Shown here piece after piece: positions 11,346 through 21,646 of a stretch of DNA of 64,000 nt. The position numbers were made by a program, and so were the translations under genes. Every line of letters begins with the position of its first letter. Within the stretch, counting starts at the first letter, position 1. Under the pieces are notes generated by a model. That model was not told the origin of the DNA and did not search any database. It worked only from the letters and a program-made list of their open reading frames with translations. Source of the DNA: Cephalopachus bancanus (lineage: Eukaryota > Chordata > Mammalia > Primates > Tarsiidae); NCBI GenBank assembly GCA_027257055.1, contig JAPVLO010000056.1:7862501-7926500 (forward strand). Direction: 5' to 3'.

Positions 11346-12164
11346 TCTGCCTTTCGGGTCCTATTTCTACAATCATCTATGAAGCAAATTGCCAGTAGAG
11401 TCTAAAAAGAAAGAGAAGGAATCAGATCTAAGGGGTTTAGCAAAGGGACGAGTCTCGCATTAAATTCCATCACCAGCCATGCTTATTAAATATCAGATGA
11501 TTATTGCACCATAAACAACATATTTGGGGGATGCAGTGGACCTATAAATAAGATAAATTTATTTGTGAAGGAACAGCGTAATAATGCAGCAACTTTCTAA
11601 TCAACTGAAAATTATTTAATCAATAAAACACAATTACTCCTCAAATAATCTTCGAAAGTCCCAAGGAGTCTTGAGGTGTTTAATTGCTATTTAACCAGAT
11701 AGCGGGAGTTGAGCTACACAGATATCAGTTTCATATAAAAGGCTCTTTGCAGATCTAACCCCTCTGTCAAATTGTCCATTAGAAAGACGTATTTTCAGGC
11801 CCGATAAAAGGGTTTTAGGTTCCAAATTAATTTCGTTTCTCTGTTGTTCACTGGGCTGGGATAAAGTGGCTGATGCAGACGTCCACGCTTCCTGCTTTGC
11901 CCAACTTGGGAGAGCAACAGGCCTCCCTGCCAAGGAGGCAGGTCCCCCCAAATCACAGTGTTGCTGCCGCCAGTGACTCGGTGGAGGGTCCAAGTCCAGC
12001 CCAGTTTTCCGCCACTGGTGCCGGCAGATAGAAACCTCAAGCCACGTTGGGCCAAGACTTGAACCAGGAGTTTGCCTGGATCCCACTCCAAGGAGCCCAT
12101 AAAATGAAAACAATGGATACGCCGGAATAATCAACAGATACAACACCAGAATCTCTGGGGAAGA
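11346..12164. other. Unassigned unique, AT-rich; possible conserved noncoding element
   Basis: Repeat-free. About 11450-11700 is AT-rich and dense in TAAT/ATTA-type homeodomain cores. Its function is only an inference (see findings). A 151-codon minus frame (11691-12146) shows no family resemblance. Confidence 0.35.
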
Positions 12165-12189
12165 ATCTGTGTTTGTTTGTTTTTCTTCA

Positions 12190-12292
12190 TACAGAAAGCT
12201 TCGCCCATCTGCGTATCATCCTTGCATAAGGGCCATGCTGATCTTCCCTGTATCATTCCAATGTTGGTGTACATGCTGCCCAAGGGAGCACG
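12190..12292 (-). pseudogene. RNU6P: U6 spliceosomal snRNA retropseudogene
   Basis: On the minus strand the sequence starts GTGCTCCCTTGGGCAGCA, continues through GATACAGGGAAGATCAGCAT and GGCCCTTATGCAAGGATGAT, and ends near GAAGCTTTCTGTA. This is U6 snRNA along essentially its full 103-nt length. Several substitutions fall in otherwise invariant U6 blocks, including the ACAGAGA-region equivalent (ACAGGGA). An A-rich tail (reverse of 12165-12189) and an imperfect TSD (ATCTGTGTTT at 12165-12174, ATCTGTATTT at 12296-12305) show L1-mediated retroposition. It lacks the U6 external promoter, so it is probably silent. Confidence 0.93.
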
Positions 12293-12384
12293 GGCATCTG
12301 TATTTTAGCTAACCCTAAGTGATTTTAAGGCACAGTCTAGCTTGCTACTCCAGCGTACTATTAAAACATTGTGTAAACTGTAGC

Positions 12385-12522
12385 TCAGGGCTTCTTGAAC
12401 TGTATTATTTATGCATACAGATCTGAAGATCTTGGAAACATACAGATGCTGATTCCATAAGTCTGGATTGGGGCCTGAGAATCTGCGCTTCCCATGAGGA
12501 AATGCAGATCTGATCAGGGTGT
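12385..12522. mobile_element. MER5-type hAT fragment
   Basis: CAGGGCTTCTTGAACTG at the left and 'tgattccataagtctggatt' followed by GGGGCCTGAGAATCTG match the well-known MER5A-like palindromic hAT-Charlie element; the right end is lost. Confidence 0.7.
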
Positions 12523-12564
12523 CTGTCTAGCTTAGGAGGGAGGGGAAGGAGCCCAACAGACCTA

Positions 12565-12750
12565 GGCACACTTCCTGGCTCCAGTGCCTGAGACCACGTG
12601 ACCTTGGGCAAGTCACTCTAGCCCTTTGAGTCAGCTTCCTCAGCCGCAAGAGAGTGTAAACTAACACTCTCCACTTTACAAGGCCGTTCCAACAGCTACA
12701 TGCCTGCACTTAGCACAGTACTTGGCGTGTGAGAAACACTCACACAGAAG
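12565..12750 (+). mobile_element. MIR SINE
   Basis: CACGTGACCTTGGGCAAGTC, then GTCAGCTTCCTCAGCCGC, ending 'cagtacttggcgtgtgag'. Confidence 0.75.
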
Positions 12751-12811
12751 TGGTGGTTGCCGTTGCTTTTGAGGGAAAGGAGAAACCATGAAGTGTTCAA
12801 CAACTGTCAGT

Positions 12812-13042
12812 CCTTTTGTTATTATTTATTGAGAGGTGCCATATGATATACTAGGCTCTGTGCCGGGAATCACCCTATTATCATTCACTCTTCCCAAAGA
12901 ATCAATGTGCTAGGCAACTTTTTTTTTCCTGTTTGACCGATTAGGAAGTCAAAGCTCAGAGAGGTTTAGTCACTGGGTCAAAGTCGCAAAGACTGTGAAA
13001 GGCAGAGGGACGGTTGAATTCCGGTGTTCCTGCCTAAGCCTT
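12812..13042 (-). mobile_element. MIR SINE
   Basis: Antisense MIR: ATTTATTGAGAGGTGCC, GGAAGTCAAAGCTCAGAGAG, 'tcaaagtcgcaaagact', 'gaattccggtgttcctgcc'. Confidence 0.75.
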
Positions 13043-13284
13043 GAACAGTCTAGACAGGCATCGTTCTGTCCACCCCTGCCTGGGTCCAGGGAAGGTGCTG
13101 GGCTGGTGACAGATGACGCTGCAGGGTGGTACCGTACAGGATAAGGAGCGTACAGGCAGAGAACAGGCAGCAGGAGAGGCCTCGAGGCAGGGACACCAAG
13201 AAGCAGAGAAAAGGTAGGCCCAGGAGAAGGAGTGGGGCCGGTTTCTACGAGGATTAGACACCCAGCAATCAGTAATAGAGCCTA

Positions 13285-13387
13285 AAGTAACAAGGACCGT
13301 GTCTCCTTCAGTCGCCCTAGTTCCTGGTACAACGCTGACCCTGGTGGCGCTCCACAAAGACGCAGTAGCCGAATTAATGAATGACTT
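13285..13387 (+). mobile_element. L2 LINE 3' fragment
   Basis: L2-like 'gaccgtgtctccttc' through 'gaattaatgaatgact'. Confidence 0.5.
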
Positions 13388-13403
13388 AAAAATGGGTTAA
13401 TTC

Positions 13404-13824
13404 CATGGAACCGACCATGCTGCCCATTGAAAGTGGATGGACTTAAAAAAATGTGGTGTATATACACGATGGAGTATTACGTAGCCATAAAGGACGAAAT
13501 TATGGACTTCACGGCAACTTGGATAGATTTAGAGTCTATAACATTCAATGACTTATCACAGGAACAAAGAACCGAGTACCACATGTTCTCACTCATAAGC
13601 GGATCCTGAGCATTAATCATAATACTATAAGAAAAGGAATTGGTAGTAGCGGGACACTGCCAGGGTGATGGGCATATAACATTGATAAGGGCACCTGATC
13701 TCAAACCAGGTGAAGTGGGGACCAAAGGGAGGCCCAAACCTTACCTGTACGATGACCACTAGTATACCTAATCCTGAATTGTACCCCACATCTTTAAAAT
13801 AAAATTTTTTTTTAAAGAAAAAGA
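13404..13824 (+). mobile_element. 5'-truncated L1 LINE with TSD
   Basis: Contains the ORF2 C-terminal end (about 13427-13609; reads MWCIYTMEYYVAIK, then SQEQRTEYHMFSLI and a stop) and a 3' UTR with an AATAAAA-like A-rich tail. The 16-bp TSD AAAAATGGGTTAATTC is perfect at 13388-13403 and 13825-13840. The 3' UTR (13610-13800) does not resemble the anthropoid L1PA 3' UTR that I know, which fits a separate primate L1 lineage. Only about 420 bp; inactive. Confidence 0.9.
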
Positions 13825-13840
13825 AAAAATGGGTTAATTC

Positions 13841-14404
13841 ATGTTTTGAAGGCAGCAAATGATTTGAAGTTGGTGGGCAGGATGTACTGGAGTGGGAGAG
13901 AGACATTCGCTTCTGGACTTTTCTTCTTTAAAAGAGGGAGCCGTTCAAAATAGAAGAATGACGGGAAAATTTCCCTTGGGGCGCTGCCAGCCCACACAAT
14001 GCCTCCTCTTCTTCCCAGGTCAGAAGGCGTTTGGGACCCAGCCCCGCAGCGGGAGTGCGTGGCCCGCCGCCTGTCCCACACACGTACCCACTTGTACTCT
14101 GGAGCACAGAGACCCGGGGCCTGCCAAGCCCGACACAAATGTCTCCTTCATGGCAGCCATCCGGCATGTGTGGGTTCAGCCGCTCCTGCTTCTGGAAGTC
14201 TCCCTCCAGGGCTGGGGGGAGGCTCCCCTGGCTAAGTCTCCCCACGCCTGTTTGGACACAGAGGCGGCTCTGCTTTCTCAACCACTGAGTCACTGCCACC
14301 AGCCACGAGGCACAAAGATAACTAGCCCAGCAACCTGAGGAGAGAAAAGAGGGTCTTTCCTGTTCAAAGATCAGCCTCAACAAATGGGGCACAATCGCCC
14401 TGCA
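13841..14404. other. Unassigned unique sequence, moderately GC-rich
   Basis: Overlapping open frames of about 80-154 codons exist on both strands. Mutual overlap and the lack of any recognisable family argue against coding. Confidence 0.35.
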
Positions 14405-14850
14405 TCAGAAATGATCGTTGAAGCACTGGGCTAGGTTCTGTGGATTCGTGGATAAATAAGATGCGGTTCTTCCTTTTAAGGAACTCAAAGTCCAAAACGC
14501 ACAACAGAGACCTAAATAAGGACCTGCAGTGTTAGAGAGGTGTGGCGAAGGCATTTCAAATGATCAGAAAAGCATCACAGATGGGGTAATTGAGCTGCGC
14601 TTTGAAAGATGAGTAGTTCACCAGGTAGATGGGAGAAGCAGCCCTCGAGCACAGAGATGACAACATGTATCGTGGGTTTGAGGAATGATCAGCCGCTTTG
14701 GCCCAGAGTGCAGGGTGGGCCAGAGGCTGGGGTGGGCAGGGGGCTGGAAGTCAGCTCATTTTCTTTCATAGAGCAGGAAGCCATCAAAAGTTCTTAAGAA
14801 GGGAAGAACAAGATAAACGCTGGGTTTTGGATGCAACTCTGACTGCAGCG
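14405..14850 (+). mobile_element. L2 LINE 3' region
   Basis: L2 pattern: AAGCACTGGGCTAGGTTCTG, 'aaggaactcaaagtcc', 'gaaggcatttcaaatgatc', 'tgagctgcgctttgaaagat', 'caggtagatgggagaag'. Confidence 0.7.
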
Positions 14851-14953
14851 AGAGGGATGTGTCCCCGATACTGCTCTATTATACATACTTGCAGAATGAA
14901 CAACTGATTTCAAGAGGTAAGAGAGAGTAGCAAATCTAGGCAGATTTAATGCT

Positions 14954-15045
14954 TTTTTCTCTTTTCTTTTTTTCTTTCTTTCCTTTCTTTCTTTCTTTCT
15001 TTCTTCTTTCTTTCTTTCTTTCTTCCTTCCTTCCTTTCTTTCTTT
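14954..15045. repeat. (TTTC)n microsatellite
   Basis: CTTT/TTTC repeats with TTCC interruptions, forming the reversed tail of the adjacent Alu monomer. Confidence 0.95.
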
Positions 15046-15195
15046 GTGTTAGGGTCTCCCTCTGTCACCCAGGCAAGAGTGCAGTGGCACAATCACAGCT
15101 CACTGCAGATTCAGCCTCCTGGGCTCCAGTGATCCTTCTGCCTCAGTCTCCCAAGTAGCCAGGACTACAGGTGTGGGCCACCACACCTGGCCCTT
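15046..15195 (-). mobile_element. Alu monomer (right-arm-type)
   Basis: Antisense single arm: TAGGGTCTCCCTCTGTCACC to CCACCACACCTGGCC, with no second arm. A free monomer or a 5'-truncated Alu. Confidence 0.75.
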
Positions 15196-15880
15196 AATGG
15201 TCTTTCTAAATGCTCCTTTGATTTGTTTTTAACTTTTTCTTGTAAGGGAACAGAAGCTTTTCTTCTTCTTTATTGAACCATCACAAATGTATATAATCTG
15301 AAATTGCAGGCCTAACTGCAGAATGTCTTACACAGTTGGCGGTCTCACGAGTGTTGGCTTTGTCTTCCTGGGTGATTTTCGGCTCCGTGACAGCCAGGGC
15401 TATGCCCTCCGTGGTCTCTGTGCTGTCCAACAGCCTCTGTCATGTGCTGGGCACACATTGGGCTCTAGGTGAGCAGAACCATGAAACACATTCATGGAGC
15501 GCAAGAACAGGCTCTTGAAATTATCTGGTCCAACTCCCTCATTTTATAGAAGGGAGAGACTGAGATTTAGAGAAGAGAAACACACGCCCTATCTGAAGAT
15601 GTGTGCGTGTTTCTACAGCTAGACTTTTGAGTTTTACAGCAGAGACCTGGGCTCAGTCAAGCCTTTCAGGTGCTAACACCAAGGGTCCAGGCTCAGACTC
15701 TGAAATAAACCAGTGACAAGCCTGGGTAATAGCAGGGTGAATGGAACACCGACACACAAACCATATACACCCAGGAGGATGCGCTCGTGTACCTACATGG
15801 CATTCAATGTCAAACGCTTCTTGAATTCTGAAAAGGACAGACCCTGGGCCTAGACATGCCAGACACAGGAGAGCAGAAAA
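15196..15880. other. Mostly unassigned; possible MIR/L2 trace near 15510-15600
   Basis: 'caactccctcattttataga' with 'gagatttagagaagag' resembles MIR/L2 text. The remainder is unrecognised. Confidence 0.35.
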
Positions 15881-16072
15881 GTTCAGGGTGTGGGCTTGGG
15901 ACTCTGGTGGGTCCGGCTTTGATTCCCAGCTCTGCCACTTACCACCTCCCCAAGAGCAGTGTCCAAATATGTAAAATAAGCAAAGAAACCCCATCTTCCT
16001 CCTTCCAGAATTATGGAGATGGACTGGGGTGAGATATATAAAATGCTTATCACAGCCCCTGAGGGGACCCAC
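15881..16072 (+). mobile_element. MIR SINE
   Basis: GATTCCCAGCTCTGCCACTT, then 'ccaaatatgtaaaataag' and 'atataaaatgcttatcacag'. Confidence 0.7.
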
Positions 16073-16529
16073 TGATCACCCAACCTTCCGTTCCCAGGCA
16101 CTTACTTCAGATCAGGCACTGGGTGAGAAAGCAGAGGGAGATGGGGGTCACTCCGGGGTTTCCAGCCTGGGGAACTAAGGCATGGGAGGAACACAACTGA
16201 GGAAGGAAAATAGGGAGGAACAGGGATGGGGAAAAGGAGGTGGAGAGCTCAGCCCGGGGCATGCAGATAGGCCTGACAAAGGGTTCACCCACAGCAGGGG
16301 TTCATTCACAAAGAAGGGCCCAGCAGATGGCTGGAAAGGTGGGTCTGGGGCAGGGGAGAAGCCTGAAGACGAGATGTGTAATCCAGAGTCATCCACATCA
16401 GTGTGATCACTGCAGGGTGGGGGTGAGGAGAAAAGAGACCGCAGAAGAGTCCGAGGAACACTCCTGAAGAAAGCCATGTGTGGAGAGCAGCCCAGAGACT
16501 CAAAGGGGGTCAGTTCTGGAAAAACTCTT
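16073..16529. other. Unassigned purine-rich sequence
   Basis: Possibly decayed L2 ('gatcaggcactgggtgagaa'). Several open frames arise from low complexity. Confidence 0.35.
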
Positions 16530-16824
16530 TTGTAGTGGCTCACGTCTATAATCCCAGCACTTTGGGAAGTCAAGGCAGGAGGATTGCTTGAGCCCAGGAG
16601 TTTGAGTCCAGCCTAGACAACATAGCAAGACCCTGTCTCTACAAAACATAAAAAAAAAAAAAATTAGCTGTACATGGTGGCACATGCCTGTAGTCCCAGC
16701 TACTTGGAAGGTTGAGGTGGAAGGGTCACCTGAATCCAGGAGGTTGAGGCTGTGGTAAGCCATGATTGTGCTACTGCATTCCAGCTTGGGCAACAGAGTG
16801 AGGCCCTGACTCAAAAAAAAAAAA
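16530..16824 (+). mobile_element. Alu (AluJ-like)
   Basis: GGAGGATTGCTTGAGCCCAG, CTCTACAAAACAT, a mid A-tract, CCTGTAGTCCCAGCTACTTG and a poly-A tail. Confidence 0.92.
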
Positions 16825-17057
16825 GTGGAGCAAGGGGCAGACACTAAGGTTGACAAGATGGCGGAAGCAGCATGTTGGCCTTTCGGTTGGTTGTTTTCCA
16901 GTGGAATTCAGGAAAGAAAGGGGCAGCAGCTCAAGGAAGGGACAAGGCAAGCTCTGAGGAAGGCAAGCAGTTTGCAGGCCGGGGAGAAGCAGGGAGGGAG
17001 AAGGACGCATTGAGATGCGAGAAGAGGAGGTGACATTGGCTCCAGAAACTGTGCTAA
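16825..17057. other. Unassigned purine-rich sequence
   Basis: No specific identification. Confidence 0.35.
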
Positions 17058-17069
17058 AAGATGCAACAA

Positions 17070-17347
17070 GGCCAGGCGCAAGCTCACGCCTGTAATCGAG
17101 CACTTCGGGAGGCAGAGGGGGGAGAATAGCCTTAGTTCAGGGGCTTGGGACCAGCCTGGGCAACTTGGCGAGACCTCATCTCTACAATAAATCAAAAAAT
17201 AGCCGAGTCTGGTGGTACGTGGCTGTAGTTCCAGCTACTTGAAAGGCTGAGGTGGAAGGATCACCTGAGCCCAGCAGGTCTAGGCTGCGGTGGCTGTGAG
17301 TGTGCCACTGCACTCCAGCCTGGGTGACAGAGTGAGACTCCGACACA

Positions 17348-17392
<45 letters not shown>

Positions 17393-17393
17393 C
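17070..17393 (+). mobile_element. Alu, derived lineage, with (CA)n tail
   Basis: GGCAACTTGGCGAGACCTCA, CTACAATAAATCAAAAAAT and GTAGTTCCAGCTACTTG. The tail has become (AC)n (17344-17391). TSD AAGATGCAACAA at 17058-17069, repeated at 17394-17405 with one mismatch. Confidence 0.93.
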
Positions 17394-17405
17394 AAGATGC
17401 AGCAA

Positions 17406-17935
17406 ACCTCGAATGGGTGGAGCTAGGTGCTTTTATTACTTTATTTCCTACTTTACAATGGGAAAACTGGGTCCAGAGAGGCTACCGTAGTCCAAATGCT
17501 AGTATCCCTTCAAAAGCCATATGCTGAAATTCTAACCCTCCATGCGACAGTATCAGGAGAAGGGTCCAGCCTCGGGTAGATGAGCAGAGTCCTCACGACT
17601 GAGCTAGTGTCCTTATACAAGAGACCCCAGAGAGCTCCCTCCCCCTTCCATCATGGGAGGACCCGCAAGAAGACAGCAGTCTGTGAACCAGGAAGTGGCT
17701 CCTCACCCAGACACCCAGCCTGCCAGTGCTTGGACCCAGGACTTTCAGTCTCCAAAATGGAGAGAAATATTTTTAAATTTCTAAGCCACTCCGTCCATGG
17801 CAGTTGGTGACAGCCGCCCGAATGGACCAAGGCAGAGGTTAAATAACTTATCCAAGTTAGCAGTTGAAGGAAGATTTGAAGCCAAAGCCTCTGGCTTGAG
17901 AGTCCATGGCTTTTACCCAACGGGCCAGGTTGAGT
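17406..17935 (-). mobile_element. MIR SINE split by an LTR
   Basis: Antisense MIR halves at about 17406-17482 ('acaatgggaaaactgggtcc') and 17826-17935 ('ttaaataacttatccaagtt', 'agtccatggcttttaccc') flank a MaLR LTR. Confidence 0.65.
17486..17825 (+). mobile_element. ERVL-MaLR LTR (MST-type)
   Basis: 'agccatatgctgaaattcta', 'gtgtccttatacaagagacc', 'cagagagctccctcccc', 'gaaccaggaagtggctcctc', and a decayed polyadenylation region. A solo LTR with no internal region. Confidence 0.8.
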
Positions 17936-18520
17936 TTCTAGAAGCAAGAAGGGAAGGCTTTCAAGGCTTGGCCTTGGCAAAAGGGAGGAGAGCAGAGATG
18001 GAGAGAAACCGAGGTGAGACCAGGGAGTTGAAGTCGCATGGCCTCCCTCTTCCTCAGAAGGTAGGACGAGCCCCGGAGCCGGGAGGGAGGCTGTGTGAAT
18101 GGTGTCGGCACTCGAGAAGGCCAGATGGAGTCTGCAACAGTCAGCGATGGGCTGGTACGAGAGACATAGATAAACAGGAGGATGCCAGGTAGCAGCTGAG
18201 GTCAAAGCACGTGGATCCAGGGGTCCCAAGGCAGGGCTGGAGAAATGGGACAGTGACGTGCAATCTGGGATTGAGCTCACAAAGTAAAAGGAGTGAAAAG
18301 TGGGAGATCGTAGGACACAAAGGAGAACACCAGCAGTTGGCATACTGGGAAGGGGGAGTATTCTCAACGTGGTGTCATCCATACCGACAGGCGTAAAGGT
18401 GAGGACCAGGCAAGCAGCCGTGTTGTGTTGCGACAGGTCAGCTGACCAGCCACCCCACTCAAAGGCCCCCTGATTGCAAAGGTGCCCTAAAGCACCTGCG
18501 ACTCATCCCAAAATAAGTCT
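17936..18520. other. Unassigned; long minus frame judged spurious
   Basis: A 243-codon minus frame (17651-18382) overlaps the LTR and MIR at its 3' part. It carries no recognised domain and is rejected as a gene. Confidence 0.4.
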
Positions 18521-18578
18521 TCTTGATTTAACAGTGAGGGCTCATAACTCTGCTGCCCGGTACCAAAGCCACTAACTA

Positions 18579-19045
<467 letters not shown>

Positions 19046-19330
19046 ATGGCTAGTCTAAATTAAAATGTGCTATGTGTAAAATACACCTGGATCTCAAAAA
19101 CTTAGTATGAAAAAAAACGAATGTAAGGTATCTTTTTTTGGCATTGATCACATGTTGAAATGATAATATTTTAGATATATTGGGCTAAATAAAATACATC
19201 AAAATTACTTTCACCTGTTTTCTCTTTTGTTTCTTGCATGTGCTACTTGAAAATTTGAAATGTGACCCCAATGCTCGCTCTGTTGGCAAGAGCTGGTCTG
19301 CGGGGCAACTGTGATATCAGACTAGGGCTA

Positions 19331-19910
19331 CGTGAACGCGTCAGGCCAGCATGCCCACTCAAGCCAAGGAGCTGATCTGAATAGCTCCCTCAGCTGTTCT
19401 GGGAGAATGGGCAGCACAACTGCGGTTTGGTTTTTGAACTTGGGGACAGAGGGCCAAAGAGCTATGACCTAAATTAGGAAAGAGGTCCTCTTTGGGGTAC
19501 CAGAAAAAGATTTTTATGATGTGCCACCCCTTAGGGCAAGAAACGGACCAAATATCCAACATGAGACTGAATGCCGAAAAAGCCCACAAGCCCTCGGGCG
19601 ATGACAGGGACCGGCTCTGGATCCACTTCCAAACCAGGCTCTGCCTTCAATGTCCCAGGTTGCGTGGGCCTTCTCCACCTCCCCAGCTCCTCTGCCCTCT
19701 CCACTGACCTCAGGCGACCTCCAAACCCCAGCCCTCCACTCACTCCACCAGTATCCCCCAGATCACGAAGTCCAACAACCTTCTACATTCCAAAAAGCCT
19801 TTCCCAATTGGCCAGAACTAGGGCTGACCCTCCCACCCACACCCAGTCTTCCCTTTTAGGAGCTTTCTGCCAGCAATGAAGAAGGTAGGCGATGGACAAA
19901 GCACGACCAG
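19331..19910. other. Unassigned unique sequence
   Basis: GC-moderate; open frames of 60-100 codons overlap on both strands, with no family recognised. Confidence 0.35.
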
Positions 19911-19914
19911 GATG

Positions 19915-20092
19915 GCTTGCAAGCCTGCAGGTCCAGATCCTCACATAGATTTGTCCAACTTTTGCTGTGTGAGTTTAAGGCCCATCACAACTTCTCTGGG
20001 CTGCTTCACTGGCAACCTAATAACATTGACCTCAATCTACAGACTTGCCAGAGGGTTCCATAAGATAATGGAAGCACAAGCGCTTTGTTAGA
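19915..20092 (+). mobile_element. MIR SINE
   Basis: 'ttttgctgtgtgagtttaag', 'acttctctgggctgcttcac', 'gagggttccataagataatg', 'caagcgctttgtt'. Confidence 0.6.
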
Positions 20093-20654
20093 GAAGATGC
20101 ATTACACAAATGAAAAGGAATATTGTGACCTAGATGGGGGAGGGGGAGGAGAGATGCGGAAAGGAAAACGAAGGCGCAAGAGGGGGGCCATCTATTAGGC
20201 AAAGACAGGGTATGACTCCCCCACCCACTGGCAGAAGGGTGCCCCGCCCACCAAGAGCCAGCGCAGGTCAAAAGCCTTCTTATCAGACAACACCGCATAC
20301 CTGGCTTCTGGAATGTTCCTGCAGCTGAATAAATAAAAGTGATTCCAGGGAAAGATGCCCACCACAAAACCTGAATGCAGCTGCGAATGAACTGCTTGAG
20401 ATGTTCATGGTACTCAGCCCTGGAAAGAGGATTTTCACCTCCACTGCGAAAGCTACAATCATCCCAGATTCGCTCGCCCTCTGAACCCTCCTCCCCCAGC
20501 AGCGGTGAAGGCTGGAAAGTGAGGAATTCCAGAAATGGAAGGAGTGAACAGGGCTTGCCCCTCTCAGGGCCGCAAAGGGCTCTGACCATCCGGTTCCCAA
20601 ATAGTTGCGTGGGACACATTCCCACGCTATTCAGTCTTCATTCGAACCTTTGAA
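20093..20654. other. Unassigned unique sequence
   Basis: Repeat-free. Holds the weak minus-strand exon candidate listed next. Confidence 0.4.
20301..20511 (-). other. Weak candidate internal exon
   Basis: Read leftward, a pyrimidine-rich tract ending ACTTTCCAG is followed by 211 nt without stops in two of three frames, then AAGCCAG|GTATGC, a plausible donor. It lies about 15 kb downstream of the minus-strand CpG-island donor. I do not recognise the peptide. Chance is the leading alternative. Confidence 0.12.
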
Positions 20655-20762
20655 GGAAGAATTATGGTCCCATTTTGTAGAGGAGTTGACTGAGGCTTGG
20701 AGGGCACAGTGGGAATTCAAGACTACCCTTCTGTTTAATGGGCTTTCCATCACAGACTTTAC
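20655..20762 (-). mobile_element. MIR SINE fragment
   Basis: 'tggtcccattttgtagagga', 'gttgactgaggcttgg', 'gggaattcaagactac'. Confidence 0.55.
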
Positions 20763-20890
20763 AAAAGCCTGGCTGTATAGATAGATAGAGCAGGACAGTA
20801 AGTAAAACATCATTTTTATTAAAAATGTTTCTATCGGATATATACATATGTCAGGATATACATCTAGTTCTATGTAAGAATATGTAGTTT

Positions 20891-21161
20891 TTGTTTTTTG
20901 TTTTTTTTGAGTTGGAGTGCAGTGGCCGCTCCCGGCCACCGCAGCCTCGACCTGCTGGGTTCCGGCGATCCTTCGGCCTCCGCCTTCCAAATAGCAGGAA
21001 CTACAGGCGCGCGCTACCACGTCCGGCTAATTTTTTGATTTTATTGCAGAGATGAGGTCTTGCCAAGTTGCCCAGGTGGGTCTCAAACCCGTGGGCTCAG
21101 GCAATCCACTCACCTCAGCCTCCCAAAGAGCAGGATTACAGGCTGAGCCACCGAGCCCACT
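20891..21161 (-). mobile_element. Alu, derived lineage (young tier), perfect TSD
   Basis: The 14-bp TSD AGAATATGTAGTTT is identical at 20877-20890 and 21162-21175. Carries the 14-nt hairpin motif (20924-20937) and GGTTCCGGCGATCC. About 26 nt next to the poly-T (the 3' end of the Alu) are missing. Confidence 0.95.
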
Positions 21162-21351
21162 AGAATATGTAGTTTATATATCATAAAGGTATAGTGCCCG
21201 ATTAGACCAATACACTCCAAACTAGTCCACATGCCCTAGCCACCAATTCTTGACAGTTTGGAGATTTCTCCTGTATAGGCTTTTATATTATTTTAAAAGT
21301 CTACTGCTAACTGATATGATAGCTATAATTTTTTGATTTAAAAAAATTTCC

Positions 21352-21510
21352 CACCAGCCTGAGCAACACAGTGAGACCCCACCTCTACAAAAAAAATAAA
21401 AATTAAAAACTAGCCGGGTAAGGTGGTATGCACCTGTAGTCCCAGCTATTTGGGAGGCTAAGGCTGGAGGGTCACTTGAGTCTAAGTGTTTGAGGTTTGA
21501 GGTCACTGAG
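21352..21510 (+). mobile_element. Alu fragment (AluJ-like)
   Basis: 5'-truncated: starts at CCAGCCTGAGCAACACAGTG, passes the mid A-rich linker, then CCTGTAGTCCCAGCTATTTG; the right arm is incomplete. Confidence 0.8.
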
Positions 21511-21607
21511 ACTTTCAAATTATAAAGGTCACACAACCTCAACACACATATCCCCAAAATTATTCCAAAACATCTTTCTCTTCTATTATAGAGGTTCTTA
21601 CAAATTA

Positions 21608-21608
<1 letters not shown>

Positions 21609-21645
<37 letters not shown>
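21609..21645. repeat. (CA)n microsatellite
   Basis: About 18 uninterrupted CA units. Confidence 0.97.

Positions 21646-21646
<1 letters not shown>

Noticed and set aside
13427..13609. 60-codon frame as an independent gene
   Set aside because: It is the C-terminal end of L1 ORF2 in a truncated retroelement.
17651..18382. 243-codon minus-strand open frame
   Set aside because: It overlaps a MaLR LTR and a MIR, has no recognised domain and no splice or promoter context.
20032..20625. 197-codon minus-strand open frame as a complete gene
   Set aside because: It runs into a MIR at its downstream end and resembles no known protein. Only the internal 211-bp segment was kept, as a weak exon candidate.
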